The position numbers and the translations under genes were made by a program. Below, piece by piece: positions 35,250 to 49,499 of a DNA stretch of 50,746 nt. The first letter of the stretch is position 1, and every line of letters starts with the position of its first letter. This DNA is from Kiloniella sp. (GTDB lineage Bacteria > Pseudomonadota > Alphaproteobacteria > UBA7985), in the NCBI GenBank assembly GCA_002690455.1, contig NZET01000015.1, forward strand, positions 1 through 50,746. The letters run 5' to 3'. Below the pieces are notes generated by a model. That model did not search any database, was not told where the DNA came from, and saw only the letters and a list, made by a program, of their open reading frames with translations.

Positions 35250-36590
35250 TCATCTCCACTGAAAGTCGGGACTGGCGAAGATTAGCGCTGTCTTGTCGAC
35301 GGCGCTCGACTGCTCGGCCAGCATGGCATTAAGAAGGGCGGGATTTCGAACCTCCATCACCGAAGCGGCAAAGCCCCCGGCGTCAGGCAGGATGGTGCGG
35401 CTGCTACGAACCACCAAACGGGCAAGATCGACCCGGCAGAGCAGGCCATCCGGATCGCCCCATTCAACAGCGGTGTCGGCGAAGCCGGCCGGGGAGCCTG
35501 GTGACCATGGAGCATGGCGGAGGCTGATTAACCCCGCTAATCCCTTGCGTTGGATCGACGTCAAGCCAAGACACCGCCCCATGGCAATCAGGAAATCCTG
35601 TGGCGAGCGGATCTTTCGCTCAGGGCCATACAAGGCGCCGTCGAGGTCAAGCAAGGCGAGGCTGACCTCGTCCAGATCTCCATCTGTATCAAGGTAGACA
35701 CCGGCGATAATGTCCACATCCAGCGGGTGAGGCTGGTCGCTGACAAAGTGCCGAACCAGCTTGGTCGCGATGAAACGCGCGGTCGATGGATGACGGCACA
35801 GGGCGGAAATAGCTGCTGAGCCTTCCATCTCGCCGCCCTCAGGATAACGCCGACCCAGCAGGGTTTTCGACCCTGGTTCATGCATGGCATCGACGAATGT
35901 GAAGGGCGTCGCCGCGCCTTCTGCCCCCTGACGAATATAGCCGCCGATGGTCCAGCCTGTCAGAATCAGGGCCAGTTGTTCGACATCACGCTGATCGTAC
36001 CCACCGTCGACACCGAGGGTGTGAAGCTCCAACAGTTCCCGCGCATAGTTCTCATTCAGACCACGGCGGTTGTTCCGTGCCGCACGCGCGTTCGGGCCGA
36101 AGGATCGCACCTGGTCAAGATAAATCAGCATCGCCGGGTGACGCGCACTCGCCTGTACCATGTCTTCAAATCTACCGAATACATGCGGTCGGATCGCTTC
36201 TCGCTCATAAGCCCCGGCCGTCAATGAGACGACTGGTTCGCCAACGGTGCTGACCGCAAGATGATTCGACCAGAACCGCACCAGCCGTTCGGCAAAGGGA
36301 TTATCAGTGGTCATGGCGTGGGCGATGGCGGCTGTCGCCTCTCGACCGAAGGTTTCACGGCCGAGTTTGCGCAGTTCCTTGCGTGCTTGAGCCTTGTCGT
36401 CACGCGCGCGGCTGCTCATCACCGTTTCTGCCAGATCCTGAGCACTCGGCAATTCCAAACCCTTCATCCGGGTTGCATTGGGATTGATCTGCTGCCGAAG
36501 CCATGATCGGGGATCGATCGCACCTGCCTCGCCTGGGCGGGCGCCAAGGCCAAAACGGTTCAACGCTCTCAGCTGTGGGTTTGCTTGCAT
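35250..36590 (-). CDS. DUF1800 protein
   Basis: 446 residues. DUF1800 traits are LNRFGLGARPGEA at the N-terminus, RLVRFWSNHLAVS, YLDQVRSFGPNARAARNNRRGLNENYARELLELHTLGVDGGYDQRDV (the strongest part), LTGWTIGG and SKTLLGRRYPEGGE-like GSKTLLGRRYP. No obvious signal peptide at the chosen start. Function unknown in the family. It is the first gene of a two-gene unit with the DUF1501 protein, separated by 56 bases from the upstream exported protein. Confidence 0.9.
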   Translation of the reverse strand: MQANPQLRALNRFGLGARPGEAGAIDPRSWLRQQINPNATRMKGLELPSAQDLAETVMSSRARDDKAQARKELRKLGRETFGREATAAIAHAMTTDNPFAERLVRFWSNHLAVSTVGEPVVSLTAGAYEREAIRPHVFGRFEDMVQASARHPAMLIYLDQVRSFGPNARAARNNRRGLNENYARELLELHTLGVDGGYDQRDVEQLALILTGWTIGGYIRQGAEGAATPFTFVDAMHEPGSKTLLGRRYPEGGEMEGSAAISALCRHPSTARFIATKLVRHFVSDQPHPLDVDIIAGVYLDTDGDLDEVSLALLDLDGALYGPERKIRSPQDFLIAMGRCLGLTSIQRKGLAGLISLRHAPWSPGSPAGFADTAVEWGDPDGLLCRVDLARLVVRSSRTILPDAGGFAASVMEVRNPALLNAMLAEQSSAVDKTALIFASPDFQWR

Positions 36591-36646
36591 GCAAGGGTCC
36601 TCCTGTGTCTTTGCTTACGAAGACCGGCCCTGCCTGTATCCCCGGC

Positions 36647-42180
<5,534 letters not shown>

Positions 42181-42218
42181 CCTACCCTAGACTCCACGAC
42201 TGAATCGACCGGTTCAGG

Positions 42219-43343
42219 CTAAACCCGCATCGGCATGAGAACGTAAAGCACCGAGGCGTTATCCCGGTCCTTCACCAGCGTTGGTGAACCGGCATCGGCA
42301 AAGACAAATTCGGCGGTTTCTCCCGAAAGCTGCGTTGCAATATCGAGCAAGTAGCGGGCATTGAAGCCAATTTCGATGTCGGTCGCTCCGTATTCAACCT
42401 CCACATCCTCATTCGCCTGCCCCCGATCCGGCGAATTAGCGGAAAGGTTTAGCCGACCCGCCGTTGCGGACAGCTTCACGGCCCGGCTTTCGGCTGATGC
42501 GATGGTCGACACCCGATCGACTGCTTGGGCAAACGTAGCCTTGTCGACGGTCATGGGCTTATCGTTCTGAGTCGGGATAACCCGCTCATAGTCGGGGAAG
42601 GTACCGTCGATGAGTTTGGACGACAGCGTTACATCAGAAAAGCGGAACTCGATCCGCGAGTCAGACAGGGCGATGCGCACATTTTCGTCGCTATCGTCAA
42701 GCAGCTTCACCAGCTCACCCACGGTCTTGCGCGGAATGATTACGCCGGGCATATCGGCAGCTCCGGTGGGCAGTACGGTTTCAAACCGCGCCAATCGGTG
42801 GCCGTCCGTGGCCACGGCCCGCAGGACCGCCGACGCGCCCTCGCCCATGGCGTGAAGGTAGATTCCATTGAGGTAGTAGCGGGTTTCCTCGGTCGAGATC
42901 GCAAAGCGGGTGCGCTCGATCAGAGCCTTGAGCTCCTCAGCGGGCATGTCGAAGGCAATAGGCATATCCGCACTGTCCAGCGCAGGGTAATCCTCGCGTG
43001 GTAGCGTTGACAGCTCAAAGCGCGCCTTGCCCGCCGTGAGCGTCATACGGTCGCTGCTATCGGTCTTTGTCAGGCCAACCTCAACGCCATCAGGCAGCTT
43101 CCGCACAATGTCAAAGAGCATGTGAGCAGGTGCGGTCAGCGAACCACCATTGGACACACTGGCGCTGGTAGTCTCCTTGAGGGTCAGATCCATGTCCGTC
43201 GCAGTGAGTGTGACCGAGCCCTTGTCCTTGTCACATTCGATCAGAACGTTGGACAGGATGGGAATAGTATTTCGCCGCTCAACGACGCTTTGCACGTGTG
43301 ACAAACTGCGCATGAGGCTCTGGCGTTCGATACGAAGATCCAT
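42219..43343 (-). CDS. dnaN: DNA polymerase III subunit beta (sliding clamp)
   Basis: 374 residues; ring-shaped dimer that tethers polymerase to DNA. Three clamp domains are visible by repeated patterns: the N-terminal RQSLMRSLSHVQSVVERRNTIPILSNVLIE, ETRYYLNGIYLH, and the C-terminal NARYLLDIATQL followed by VLYVLMPMRV, the hydrophobic cleft for clamp-binding proteins. Length is typical. It opens the dnaN-recF-gyrB block and is preceded by a dyad 19 bases before its ATG. Confidence 0.97.
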   Translation of the reverse strand: MDLRIERQSLMRSLSHVQSVVERRNTIPILSNVLIECDKDKGSVTLTATDMDLTLKETTSASVSNGGSLTAPAHMLFDIVRKLPDGVEVGLTKTDSSDRMTLTAGKARFELSTLPREDYPALDSADMPIAFDMPAEELKALIERTRFAISTEETRYYLNGIYLHAMGEGASAVLRAVATDGHRLARFETVLPTGAADMPGVIIPRKTVGELVKLLDDSDENVRIALSDSRIEFRFSDVTLSSKLIDGTFPDYERVIPTQNDKPMTVDKATFAQAVDRVSTIASAESRAVKLSATAGRLNLSANSPDRGQANEDVEVEYGATDIEIGFNARYLLDIATQLSGETAEFVFADAGSPTLVKDRDNASVLYVLMPMRV

Positions 43344-43361
43344 GGCGAGACGGGTCCCTCT

Positions 43362-43385
43362 TATTCCTTAGGACGGTAAGGAATA
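43362..43385. promoter_or_regulatory. 9-bp inverted repeat just upstream of dnaN
   Basis: TATTCCTTA and TAAGGAATA are exact reverse complements around GGACGG. It starts 19 bases before the dnaN ATG, so it would be in the 5' leader or over the promoter. No T-tract follows on the minus strand, so it is more likely an operator or mRNA hairpin than a terminator of the preceding Spy-like gene. Confidence 0.4.
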
Positions 43386-43443
43386 GAGCGCCCTGACCGC
43401 TTCTACAAGCTCCGTTGGAGCACTCTGCGCACAGATTCAGCGG

Positions 43444-44013
43444 TTAAAGGAACAACAGCGCGTTTGGTTTGTCCTTGGCCAGTTCAAACAAGGTCTGCCG
43501 CTGTTCCGTCGACAGGGACCCAAGAAAGTCGAGCAAAAAACCAAAAGCCGCATCACCAGCCGACCGATGAGGCGTCACTAGCTTGTCGCGAAGGTCTGTC
43601 AGCGCACCCCGGTCAAAGGTCTCAGCCGTCATGACCACCTGAAAATCGGCCTGGCTATCCTGAAGAGCCTGAACCATAGATTTGCGTAAATCCCGACGGT
43701 TCTTGAGCACCTGCCGTAGCATTTGGGCCTGGTTCGGGCTCAAGTTGAGGCGTTCGCGTACTTCCTTAAAACTGCCGACGCCGTGCTTTCGGTTCGGATG
43801 GTCGCTTTCACCGTTGGCATCGACGCTTAAATTGTCATTGCCGTTGCGACGATCGTCACGCTGTCCGTCACCCTGGAAAGGTCGAGAATGCAGATCAGCG
43901 CTAAGCCGCATGATATCCCGGCGCGCATCCTGTCCGGTTGTGAACAAAGCCGCTGATAGCCCAATGCAGAGAGCCAGTAACAAAACGATGGTAAGCCCTA
44001 ATATCCGAGTCAT
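43444..44013 (-). CDS. Membrane-anchored Spy/CpxP- or CnrX-like periplasmic sensor
   Basis: 189 residues. One N-terminal hydrophobic helix (residues 4-24) without a clear cleavage site anchors it in the inner membrane. A hydrophilic, His- and Asp-rich linker (~40-75, with DHPNRKHG) follows, then a helical domain (LNLSPNQAQMLRQVLKNRRDLRKSM, FQVVMTAETFDRGAL, LGSLSTEQRQTLFEL), typical of the heavy-metal-sensing periplasmic family that includes CnrX, ZraP and Spy. It is the third gene of a sigma / anti-sigma / sensor cassette. Metal binding is inferred, not shown. Start ATG with AGGA upstream. Confidence 0.75.
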   Translation of the reverse strand: MTRILGLTIVLLLALCIGLSAALFTTGQDARRDIMRLSADLHSRPFQGDGQRDDRRNGNDNLSVDANGESDHPNRKHGVGSFKEVRERLNLSPNQAQMLRQVLKNRRDLRKSMVQALQDSQADFQVVMTAETFDRGALTDLRDKLVTPHRSAGDAAFGFLLDFLGSLSTEQRQTLFELAKDKPNALLFL

Positions 44014-44024
44014 AGTCCTGCTCC

Positions 44025-44543
44025 CTATTCAAGTTCACCAAAAACAGCGCTGAAATCATCGGCACCCAGCGGGCTGGCTGCGGCCTGGAAGTTTTCCCCG
44101 CCGAACAGGTCGCTGACCGTGGCTGAAATCAGCACTTCTTCGGCATTCACACCGGTGCCGCCGATACCAATACCGCCCGCCAGACCAGCACCGAAGCCGA
44201 ACAGGCCCAGCACCACCCCCGCCGCGGTCGCACGCCAACCCGACGCAAAACGGTCGGCAAAGAGAGGTATGCCGCCTAGCCATCTGGGTCGTGTGTCAAT
44301 GCGCTGCGTCTGGGGGGCCAAGGGTCCGGCACGCTCCGCCAGACGGGTGGCAGCGGCAACGTCGCTCACCTGCCCCTGATCCAGCCCCGCGGCTGCCACT
44401 GCGCGAAGCGCTGGCGATTCCGTCAGCTCGCGCACTATTTTCGAGTTGGCTTCTCCGTCGAGAAAAGCCGCCATCTCCATAGGATCGAAATCATCCGGCA
44501 AGGCTGTAGTCCCCTGCTCCAGTTTTGCTTTTGTCACCTTCAA
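44025..44543 (-). CDS. Putative anti-sigma factor, single membrane helix
   Basis: 172 residues. The cytosolic N-terminal part contains PDDFDPMEMAAFLDGEAN, like the helix of anti-sigma factors that grips ECF sigma factors; a helix ATRLAERAGPL follows. One transmembrane segment (~115-138: ATAAGVVLGLFGFGAGLAGGIGIGG) leads to a short periplasmic tail (~34 residues). There is no HxxxCxxC zinc motif, so it is not a classical ZAS protein. Start: the TTG at 44543 overlaps the sigma stop (TTGA), preceded by GGGAG; a GTG two codons later is an alternative. The gene order supports a regulator of the sigma factor. Sequence match is weak. Confidence 0.7.
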   Translation of the reverse strand: MKVTKAKLEQGTTALPDDFDPMEMAAFLDGEANSKIVRELTESPALRAVAAAGLDQGQVSDVAAATRLAERAGPLAPQTQRIDTRPRWLGGIPLFADRFASGWRATAAGVVLGLFGFGAGLAGGIGIGGTGVNAEEVLISATVSDLFGGENFQAAASPLGADDFSAVFGELE

Positions 44544-45121
44544 CGGGCTCCCTTTTCCCCTTTGGCCTCAAAGGCAGTTCTTAGCTTAACCATGGCCTTG
44601 TGCTTTGCACTCCGTACCGTCTGCGCGGCGATTCCCAGTTTCTCTGCGATTTCATCAACGTCCATGTCCTCATCGAACATGAGTTTGAGGATCGCTCGCT
44701 GCCGATCCGAGAGGCCAGCCGCGCCGATTTCAGCTTCGACGGCTTCGAGAGCGGAGTGACTTTCGCCTACCGCGTCAAAGGCCGCAGTGGCGCGCTCATC
44801 GGAAAGCACGCCGGCATGATCGTCGATGTCTTCACCCTGCGGGCGGCGCCGACGCAGCCAGTCGATGGTGGTCGAACTGGCAACAACACGAAGAAAAGTG
44901 GTTAGCTTGGCCCGGGCTGGATCAAAACGCCGAAGCAGGGCGAAATCCCGTTTCGAGAGACGGATGAAAACCTCTTGCCCAACGTCTTCGATGTCATAGG
45001 CGTCACCGCCGACGCCATAGCGGGCAAAAGTCTGACGCACCACGTGGAGCACCAGCCCGGCATGATCCTGACAAAAAGACCGCCAGGCTCTTGGGTTCCC
45101 TTCAGCAAGCGCATCGAGCAT
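44540..45121 (-). CDS. ECF-type RNA polymerase sigma factor
   Basis: 193 residues with sigma region 2 (YDIEDVGQEVFIRLSKRDFALLRRFDPARAKLTTFLRVVASSTTIDWLRRRR) and region 4 (GLSDRQRAILKLMFDEDMDVDEIAEKLGIAAQTVRSAKHKAMVKLR). Regions 1 and 3 are missing, which is the ECF group. The linker between 2 and 4 is acidic. ATG at 45121 is chosen; a TTG at 45157 would add 12 residues. It is first in the cassette and overlaps the anti-sigma gene. The target promoters cannot be predicted. Confidence 0.88.
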   Translation of the reverse strand: MLDALAEGNPRAWRSFCQDHAGLVLHVVRQTFARYGVGGDAYDIEDVGQEVFIRLSKRDFALLRRFDPARAKLTTFLRVVASSTTIDWLRRRRPQGEDIDDHAGVLSDERATAAFDAVGESHSALEAVEAEIGAAGLSDRQRAILKLMFDEDMDVDEIAEKLGIAAQTVRSAKHKAMVKLRTAFEAKGEKGAR

Positions 45122-45238
45122 CCTGGTGTCTCTTTCTCCCGAATTTGACCCCCCCAATGCAACGGTTGAGACTGGCCGGACACTTGTTCTTCTGCAGGGT
45201 GATACGGCGGATTGATGGCGCGCATCCCCACAGGCTGA

Positions 45239-46042
45239 TTATTTTTCTGGCGGCGGCGGGAACACCACGAGGCAGGCCTGAGCTTCTTCGAGCGGATCGC
45301 AGCCTGGGATCAAGGTCTGAGCCTGCCCCTCGGGTAGGTCGAGGCTCTCTGCCATAGACAGGAAAGCATATCCGTCGGAGGCAACGGCCTCAAGCAGCTG
45401 CGGCACGTCTTCACGGACGCCGGCGAGCTCGTGCAAGCGCGCAAACCACTGCCCGCCTTGCGTGGCGAAAGCGGGCTCCACGGACAACCAGGCCCTGTCG
45501 GTCATCAATCGCCGAGGACGAAAGGCCATGTATCGCTCGGGAGAGATATCCGCAGCGCCCGAGGGTGCAGTCCAAACGAAGGGCTGGCCCACGTGGCGTT
45601 CGGGAAAGATGCGCGCGTAAAAGCCATTGGCCTCGGCGGCTTTTGGTGCTGTTGAGGTCTCCCAGCGGAGAAATCGCGTCGGCCCCCAGCTGGTCGGGGT
45701 CTGCAGCATGGCCGAAAGCATGGCTTTGCCCAGACCATGCTGGCGCCAGCTGGGAGTGACGTAAAGATCACAGAGATAGTAACCAGGCAGGTGCGGGGTC
45801 GCTGAACCTCGTCCACCGAGGGACTCGATGCCCAAAACGTAACCGGTGGCATCGTCGTGGAAGTAGGTCAGATAGACGACCACGTGACGCAGGGCGCGTT
45901 CCAGCACAATTGGGTCCCTGAGAGCGACGCCGGGTTCGCCGCTTTCTTCGGCAAATCGTTGGATCAGTCCCAACAGCGCACCGAGATCGCTGCGGTCCGC
46001 ACGCTTGAGCAGGATTTCCGGCTGGTTGCGTGGGCGCATCAT
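45239..46042 (-). CDS. GNAT-family N-acetyltransferase
   Basis: 267 residues. The acetyl-CoA site is recognised as LCDLYVTPSWRQHGLGKAMLSAML (V-x-x-x-x-R-x-x-G-x-G/A). The N-terminal region ILLKRADRSDLGALLGLIQRFAEE matches the opening of GNAT domains. A C-terminal extension of about 100 residues (from RPRRLMTDRAWLSVEP) has no family I recognise and may be a second, degenerate GNAT-like unit. The substrate is unknown. The ATG overlaps the stop of the YgjP-like gene; a second ATG follows directly. Confidence 0.82.
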   Translation of the reverse strand: MMRPRNQPEILLKRADRSDLGALLGLIQRFAEESGEPGVALRDPIVLERALRHVVVYLTYFHDDATGYVLGIESLGGRGSATPHLPGYYLCDLYVTPSWRQHGLGKAMLSAMLQTPTSWGPTRFLRWETSTAPKAAEANGFYARIFPERHVGQPFVWTAPSGAADISPERYMAFRPRRLMTDRAWLSVEPAFATQGGQWFARLHELAGVREDVPQLLEAVASDGYAFLSMAESLDLPEGQAQTLIPGCDPLEEAQACLVVFPPPPEK

Positions 46043-46788
46043 GGCACAGAGCCGTCAAACACCATGGCATGCCAGCGTTTGCCGTGATCACGCAACTGCT
46101 GCTTAGCCCAATCGATGTCGAGGTCGGGCGGACAAAGAGCCTTGCACTGCGCCCAGAATGCCGGGCTGTGGTCCATATGACGTAAGTGAGCCACTTCGTG
46201 AGCGACGACGTACTCGCGGACTCGGTCTTCCGCGAAAATTAACCGCCAGGAAAAGTTCAGCCCCCCGCGCGACGAGCACGAGCCCCAGCGGGTCTTGGTG
46301 TCACGCACATGCAGACTGCGGAAGGAGCGACCCAGTTCGCCAGAGATCCGTTCGGCACGGGCGGTCAGGTCACGCCGGGCTTCTGTGATCAGAAAACGCT
46401 GCAGGCGCAGAATGGGCTCTCCCCGCTTTGGCAAGCGCAGGCGCAGGCCATCACGCGCGTCGTCCAGCTCAATCTGGTTCGCGCTAGCATCGATCACGAT
46501 CTGCGTTTCCTGCCCGCGCAGGGGGATCATACTGCCGTCACGAATGACGTCTAGGTCTGGACGAGAAGCGAGTTGCTGTTCCAGCCACGGGCGGTTGCGC
46601 TCCAGAAAACTGGCGATCAGTTCTGCCTCAACCGTCTCCGGCGCGCTGATCCTTACCTTCGAGCCATGAGTATCGAGGCGCAGCGTCAGCCGCCGCGCGC
46701 GCTTCATCCGGTTGACGCTGACGTCAAACCTGCGGTCGGCAAGGGTGATAGTTTCCGGGTCTCTGAGTGACTTGGAAAAGATACGCAA
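46039..46788 (-). CDS. YgjP/SprT-like zinc metallopeptidase (DUF45)
   Basis: 249 residues with HEVAH at 197-201 and a third metal-side His in HMDHSPAFW: the HExxH...H arrangement of the DUF45/YgjP-like family. The N-terminal half is the domain with RARRLTLRLDTHGSKVRISAPETVEAELIASFLERNRPWLEQQL. TTG start at 46788 with AAGGG upstream is the likely start; an ATG at 46707 would lose 27 residues. The natural substrate is unknown. It is in a minus-strand run between the Ada-like gene and a GNAT gene. Confidence 0.85.
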   Translation of the reverse strand: MRIFSKSLRDPETITLADRRFDVSVNRMKRARRLTLRLDTHGSKVRISAPETVEAELIASFLERNRPWLEQQLASRPDLDVIRDGSMIPLRGQETQIVIDASANQIELDDARDGLRLRLPKRGEPILRLQRFLITEARRDLTARAERISGELGRSFRSLHVRDTKTRWGSCSSRGGLNFSWRLIFAEDRVREYVVAHEVAHLRHMDHSPAFWAQCKALCPPDLDIDWAKQQLRDHGKRWHAMVFDGSVP

Positions 46789-46806
46789 AGCCGAGCGGCC
46801 CTTGGG

Positions 46807-47778
46807 CTAGAGGAGACGATCTTTGGAATCTGTTTCTTTTGCACCAAATCGGTGTGATTCCATAGCCAAAAGTCTCTGCTTTCGCTTGAGACCCCAGCGA
46901 TAACCACCGAGCCCACCGTCGGCTCGGACTATCCGGTGGCAGGGAATGAGCAGCGAGACCTTGTTGGTTGCGCAGCCTCGGGCAACAGCCCGTTGGCCCT
47001 GCTCGATGCCCATTTCCTCGCCCAGTTCGCTGTAGGTCAAAACAGCACCATTGGGCATGGCAAGCAGCGCCTGCCAAACTCGCCGCTGGAAAGCCGTCCC
47101 CTGCACGTCAAGCGCTAGCCGACGTGAGGGCAAATGACCGGTCTCGAGGTGCTCAACCACGTCTTCGAGGGCTGGCCGCAGGCCTGCCGGATCTCGGTCA
47201 ACCCGAATGGCGGCAGTAAATTCGGCGCGCAGTTCAGCCGTCAGTGATGCATCATCATCGCCAAAAGCAAGGAAGCACAGCCCTTTTTCAGTGGTTGCCA
47301 CCAGCAGCCGACTCAACGGACTGTCGACGATGTCGAAGGTGATAGAAGCGCCCTGGCCCGCGCGGGCGAAGGACGCCGGGGTCATGCCAAGCATGAACCC
47401 GCTTTGCTCGTAAACCCGACTGGCACTGCTATACCCCGCAGCATAGATGGCGTCGGTTACGCTGGCATCACGACGCAAGTGGCGACGAAAGGCATCGGCC
47501 CGACGCTGAGCGCTGTAGTCCCACGGCGAAACGCCAACCACACGGCTGAACAATCGCTGCAGGTGGGTGGGCGAGGTTTCCAGATCGGCGGCCAGTACCT
47601 TCAAGGTCAGGGCGCGATGGTCGAGGCCTTCGTTGATGCGGGCGTCGATCAGGTCAGCTGCAGCCTGTGCCAGATGCACGTCGGCGGGACTGCTGTTTTC
47701 ATGCGAAAGAGCTGCGGAGTCTGGCGAGACGGGCTGAGCCGGTTGGGTTTTTCGGTTGCGGTCCGGATTTCGGCTCAT
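46807..47778 (-). CDS. Ada-like AraC regulator fused to O6-methylguanine methyltransferase
   Basis: 323 residues. An AraC-type DNA-binding domain (ALTLKVLAADLETSPTHLQRLFSRVVGVSPWDYSAQRR, then VTDAIYAAGYSSASRVYEQ) is followed by the suicide methyltransferase. The acceptor motif is IPCHRIV with Cys280, and the DNA-binding helix-turn-helix GTAFQRRVWQALLAMPNGAVLTYSELGEEMG. The N-terminal zinc-cysteine domain of E. coli Ada, which takes methyl groups from phosphotriesters, is absent, so its trigger for gene activation must differ. ATG at 47778 is preceded by AGGAAAG. Likely repairs alkylated guanine. Confidence 0.92.
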   Translation of the reverse strand: MSRNPDRNRKTQPAQPVSPDSAALSHENSSPADVHLAQAAADLIDARINEGLDHRALTLKVLAADLETSPTHLQRLFSRVVGVSPWDYSAQRRADAFRRHLRRDASVTDAIYAAGYSSASRVYEQSGFMLGMTPASFARAGQGASITFDIVDSPLSRLLVATTEKGLCFLAFGDDDASLTAELRAEFTAAIRVDRDPAGLRPALEDVVEHLETGHLPSRRLALDVQGTAFQRRVWQALLAMPNGAVLTYSELGEEMGIEQGQRAVARGCATNKVSLLIPCHRIVRADGGLGGYRWGLKRKQRLLAMESHRFGAKETDSKDRLL

Positions 47779-47899
47779 GCTCAACTTTCCTGCCAGAGTA
47801 CCGTGGTTTCACGCCGACCTGAGCGGCCAACGGCAACAATCTATTTGAACTGTCTTGGCGCCACGCTCCGAATCTTGCACAGCGGCCACTGCGCCGGCG

Positions 47900-48577
47900 T
47901 CAGGCACGTTCTTCTGGGCTCAGCGCCGCCCCATTTGCAAAGCCTTCAGGCTTGCGTGGGCTGAGATTGAGATAACCCGTACGCCAGGCCTGTTTGGACT
48001 CAAACTCGCCATATTCGACCCAGTCAAATCGGCTGATCGAGCAGTTGTCCACCCCGATCGACAGGCCCCTTTCCGGATCCAGCCCCAGCGCGATCGTGGC
48101 CATGGCTCGGATCACCCCACCATGAGCGATGCAGACGATGTCCTGTCCGCGGTAGGCTTGGGTCCAGTGCCGCACTCCGGCCTGCACGCGGTTTACCACA
48201 TCGGTGAAGCTCTCGCCGTTGGGAGGGCGATATTCGGCCGTAGTGTGCCAAAACGGGTGCTGCTCGCCGCCAGGCAGAGCCTCATCCCAGCTCAGACCTT
48301 CCCAATCGCCCAGGGATTGTTCGGCAAACCGAGCGTCCTCGGCACTGCCCACCGCGGGGTAGCCTTCGCGGATGATCGCATCGCGGGTGCGGTGGGTTCG
48401 GCCCGCCGTGCTGGTCAGCCAGTGGACGTTCTCACCGCGCGGTAGGGTTCGAGCCACGGGCGCGAACATGCGGGTCTCCGAGACATCCACGGGCATGTCA
48501 GAGGCCCCATAGACGATATGATCAGGGTTCACCACCGGCGCATGCCGAACCCAGAACCATCGGGTCACTATTGCCAT
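47900..48577 (-). CDS. Histidine phosphatase, likely alpha-ribazole phosphatase (CobC-like)
   Basis: 225 residues of the phosphoglycerate-mutase superfamily. The nucleophile is His12 in WVRHAP (R-H-x pattern). Further core residues are in TSTAGRTHRTRDAI, GDWEGLSWDEA, and CIAHGGVIRAMATIAL (second His). Being next to cobS and cobT suggests dephosphorylation of alpha-ribazole-5'-phosphate or adenosylcobalamin phosphate in cobalamin assembly, but the family is broad. The ATG is preceded by AAAGG with good spacing. Confidence 0.85.
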   Translation of the reverse strand: MAIVTRWFWVRHAPVVNPDHIVYGASDMPVDVSETRMFAPVARTLPRGENVHWLTSTAGRTHRTRDAIIREGYPAVGSAEDARFAEQSLGDWEGLSWDEALPGGEQHPFWHTTAEYRPPNGESFTDVVNRVQAGVRHWTQAYRGQDIVCIAHGGVIRAMATIALGLDPERGLSIGVDNCSISRFDWVEYGEFESKQAWRTGYLNLSPRKPEGFANGAALSPEERA

Positions 48578-48659
48578 AGAAAGGCCTTTCAGTTTGTTTA
48601 ATAGCGATTGTAGGAGAGAGCTTGCGAGGATGAGAGCTTTCCGTGTGCTCGTCGGACTG

Positions 48660-49439
48660 TCATGAGATGAAAGACAGCGCGACGGCGACAAAGGCCAGTT
48701 CCGCCAAGACTTGAGCCGCGCCGCAGACATCGCCAGTGACGCCGCCAAACTGCCACAGGGCGAAGAGCGCAAAGAGCCCCGCGACGACGGCTGCCAACAC
48801 GGCCGCTATCAGTAAAAAGCTGGTTCCCGGCAACAGTACAAACAGAAGCAGCAGCAGGATCAACCCGATTGCGATTGCAAACCCTGCTTGCCTAAGACCC
48901 GGGCGGATACTGGCCAACCCTCCAGGATTTGCAGGCGGCAGCATCGACCAGACCAATGCCATCAGCGCGCGGGACCAAGCCCCTGCACCAACCAGTACAG
49001 CAAGCGCGAGCCCAGGTTGCAGCGGTTCCGCCAATACAAAAATGACGCCTACCCTGAGCAGGATCATCAGCACGAGCGACAGAACACCAAAAGCACCTAG
49101 CCGGCTGTCCTTCATGATCTCCAGACGGCGCACCGCATCGCGACCACCAAGTGCATCGGCTACGTCCGCGAGGCCGTCTTCATGCAGGGCACCGGTGAGC
49201 AATAGGCCGGCTCCGACCACGACGACAGCGGCGGCGAGAGGATGAAGTCCGAGCCATCCACTCAGCAGGCCGAGCAGAAGTACCAGTAGCGTACCAATGG
49301 CAGCCCCCACGACAGGGAAGGCCCAAACGGCGCGATCAGCGTTAACACCGGCGTAAAACAGGAAGGAGGGCAGCGGGATTCGGGTGAGAAAGGAACAGCT
49401 GGTGGCCAGCGCGCCAATCGCCTCTTTCCAAACTGTCAT
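48660..49439 (-). CDS. cobS: Adenosylcobinamide-GDP ribazoletransferase (cobalamin synthase)
   Basis: 259-residue integral membrane enzyme joining adenosylcobinamide-GDP and alpha-ribazole. CobS traits: SFLTRIPLP at the N-terminus, AVWAFPVVGAAIG, TGALHEDGLADVADALGG with the metal-binding acidic residues, and MKDSRLGAFG. At least six hydrophobic helices follow. Shares a 60-base divergent promoter region with cobT, and is followed by the phosphatase gene, so the three genes form a late cobalamin cluster. Confidence 0.95.
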   Translation of the reverse strand: MTVWKEAIGALATSCSFLTRIPLPSFLFYAGVNADRAVWAFPVVGAAIGTLLVLLLGLLSGWLGLHPLAAAVVVVGAGLLLTGALHEDGLADVADALGGRDAVRRLEIMKDSRLGAFGVLSLVLMILLRVGVIFVLAEPLQPGLALAVLVGAGAWSRALMALVWSMLPPANPGGLASIRPGLRQAGFAIAIGLILLLLLFVLLPGTSFLLIAAVLAAVVAGLFALFALWQFGGVTGDVCGAAQVLAELAFVAVALSFIS

Positions 49440-49499
49440 GACTTGGACTAAGCCCCCTGTGCCTTATTTAATCCAACGGTTTAACGCGAAGTTGTTCCC
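49440..49499. promoter_or_regulatory. Divergent cobS/cobT promoter region
   Basis: Sixty bases separate the cobS and cobT starts, which point away from each other. They are too short to hold a cobalamin riboswitch. No clear -10/-35 boxes stand out; the AT-rich part (TTATTTAATCC near 49464) is the likely centre. Confidence 0.4.

Noticed and set aside
49440..49499. Cobalamin riboswitch for cobS/cobT
   Set aside because: Only 60 bases lie between the starts, far less than such a riboswitch needs, and no B12-box-like sequence is visible.
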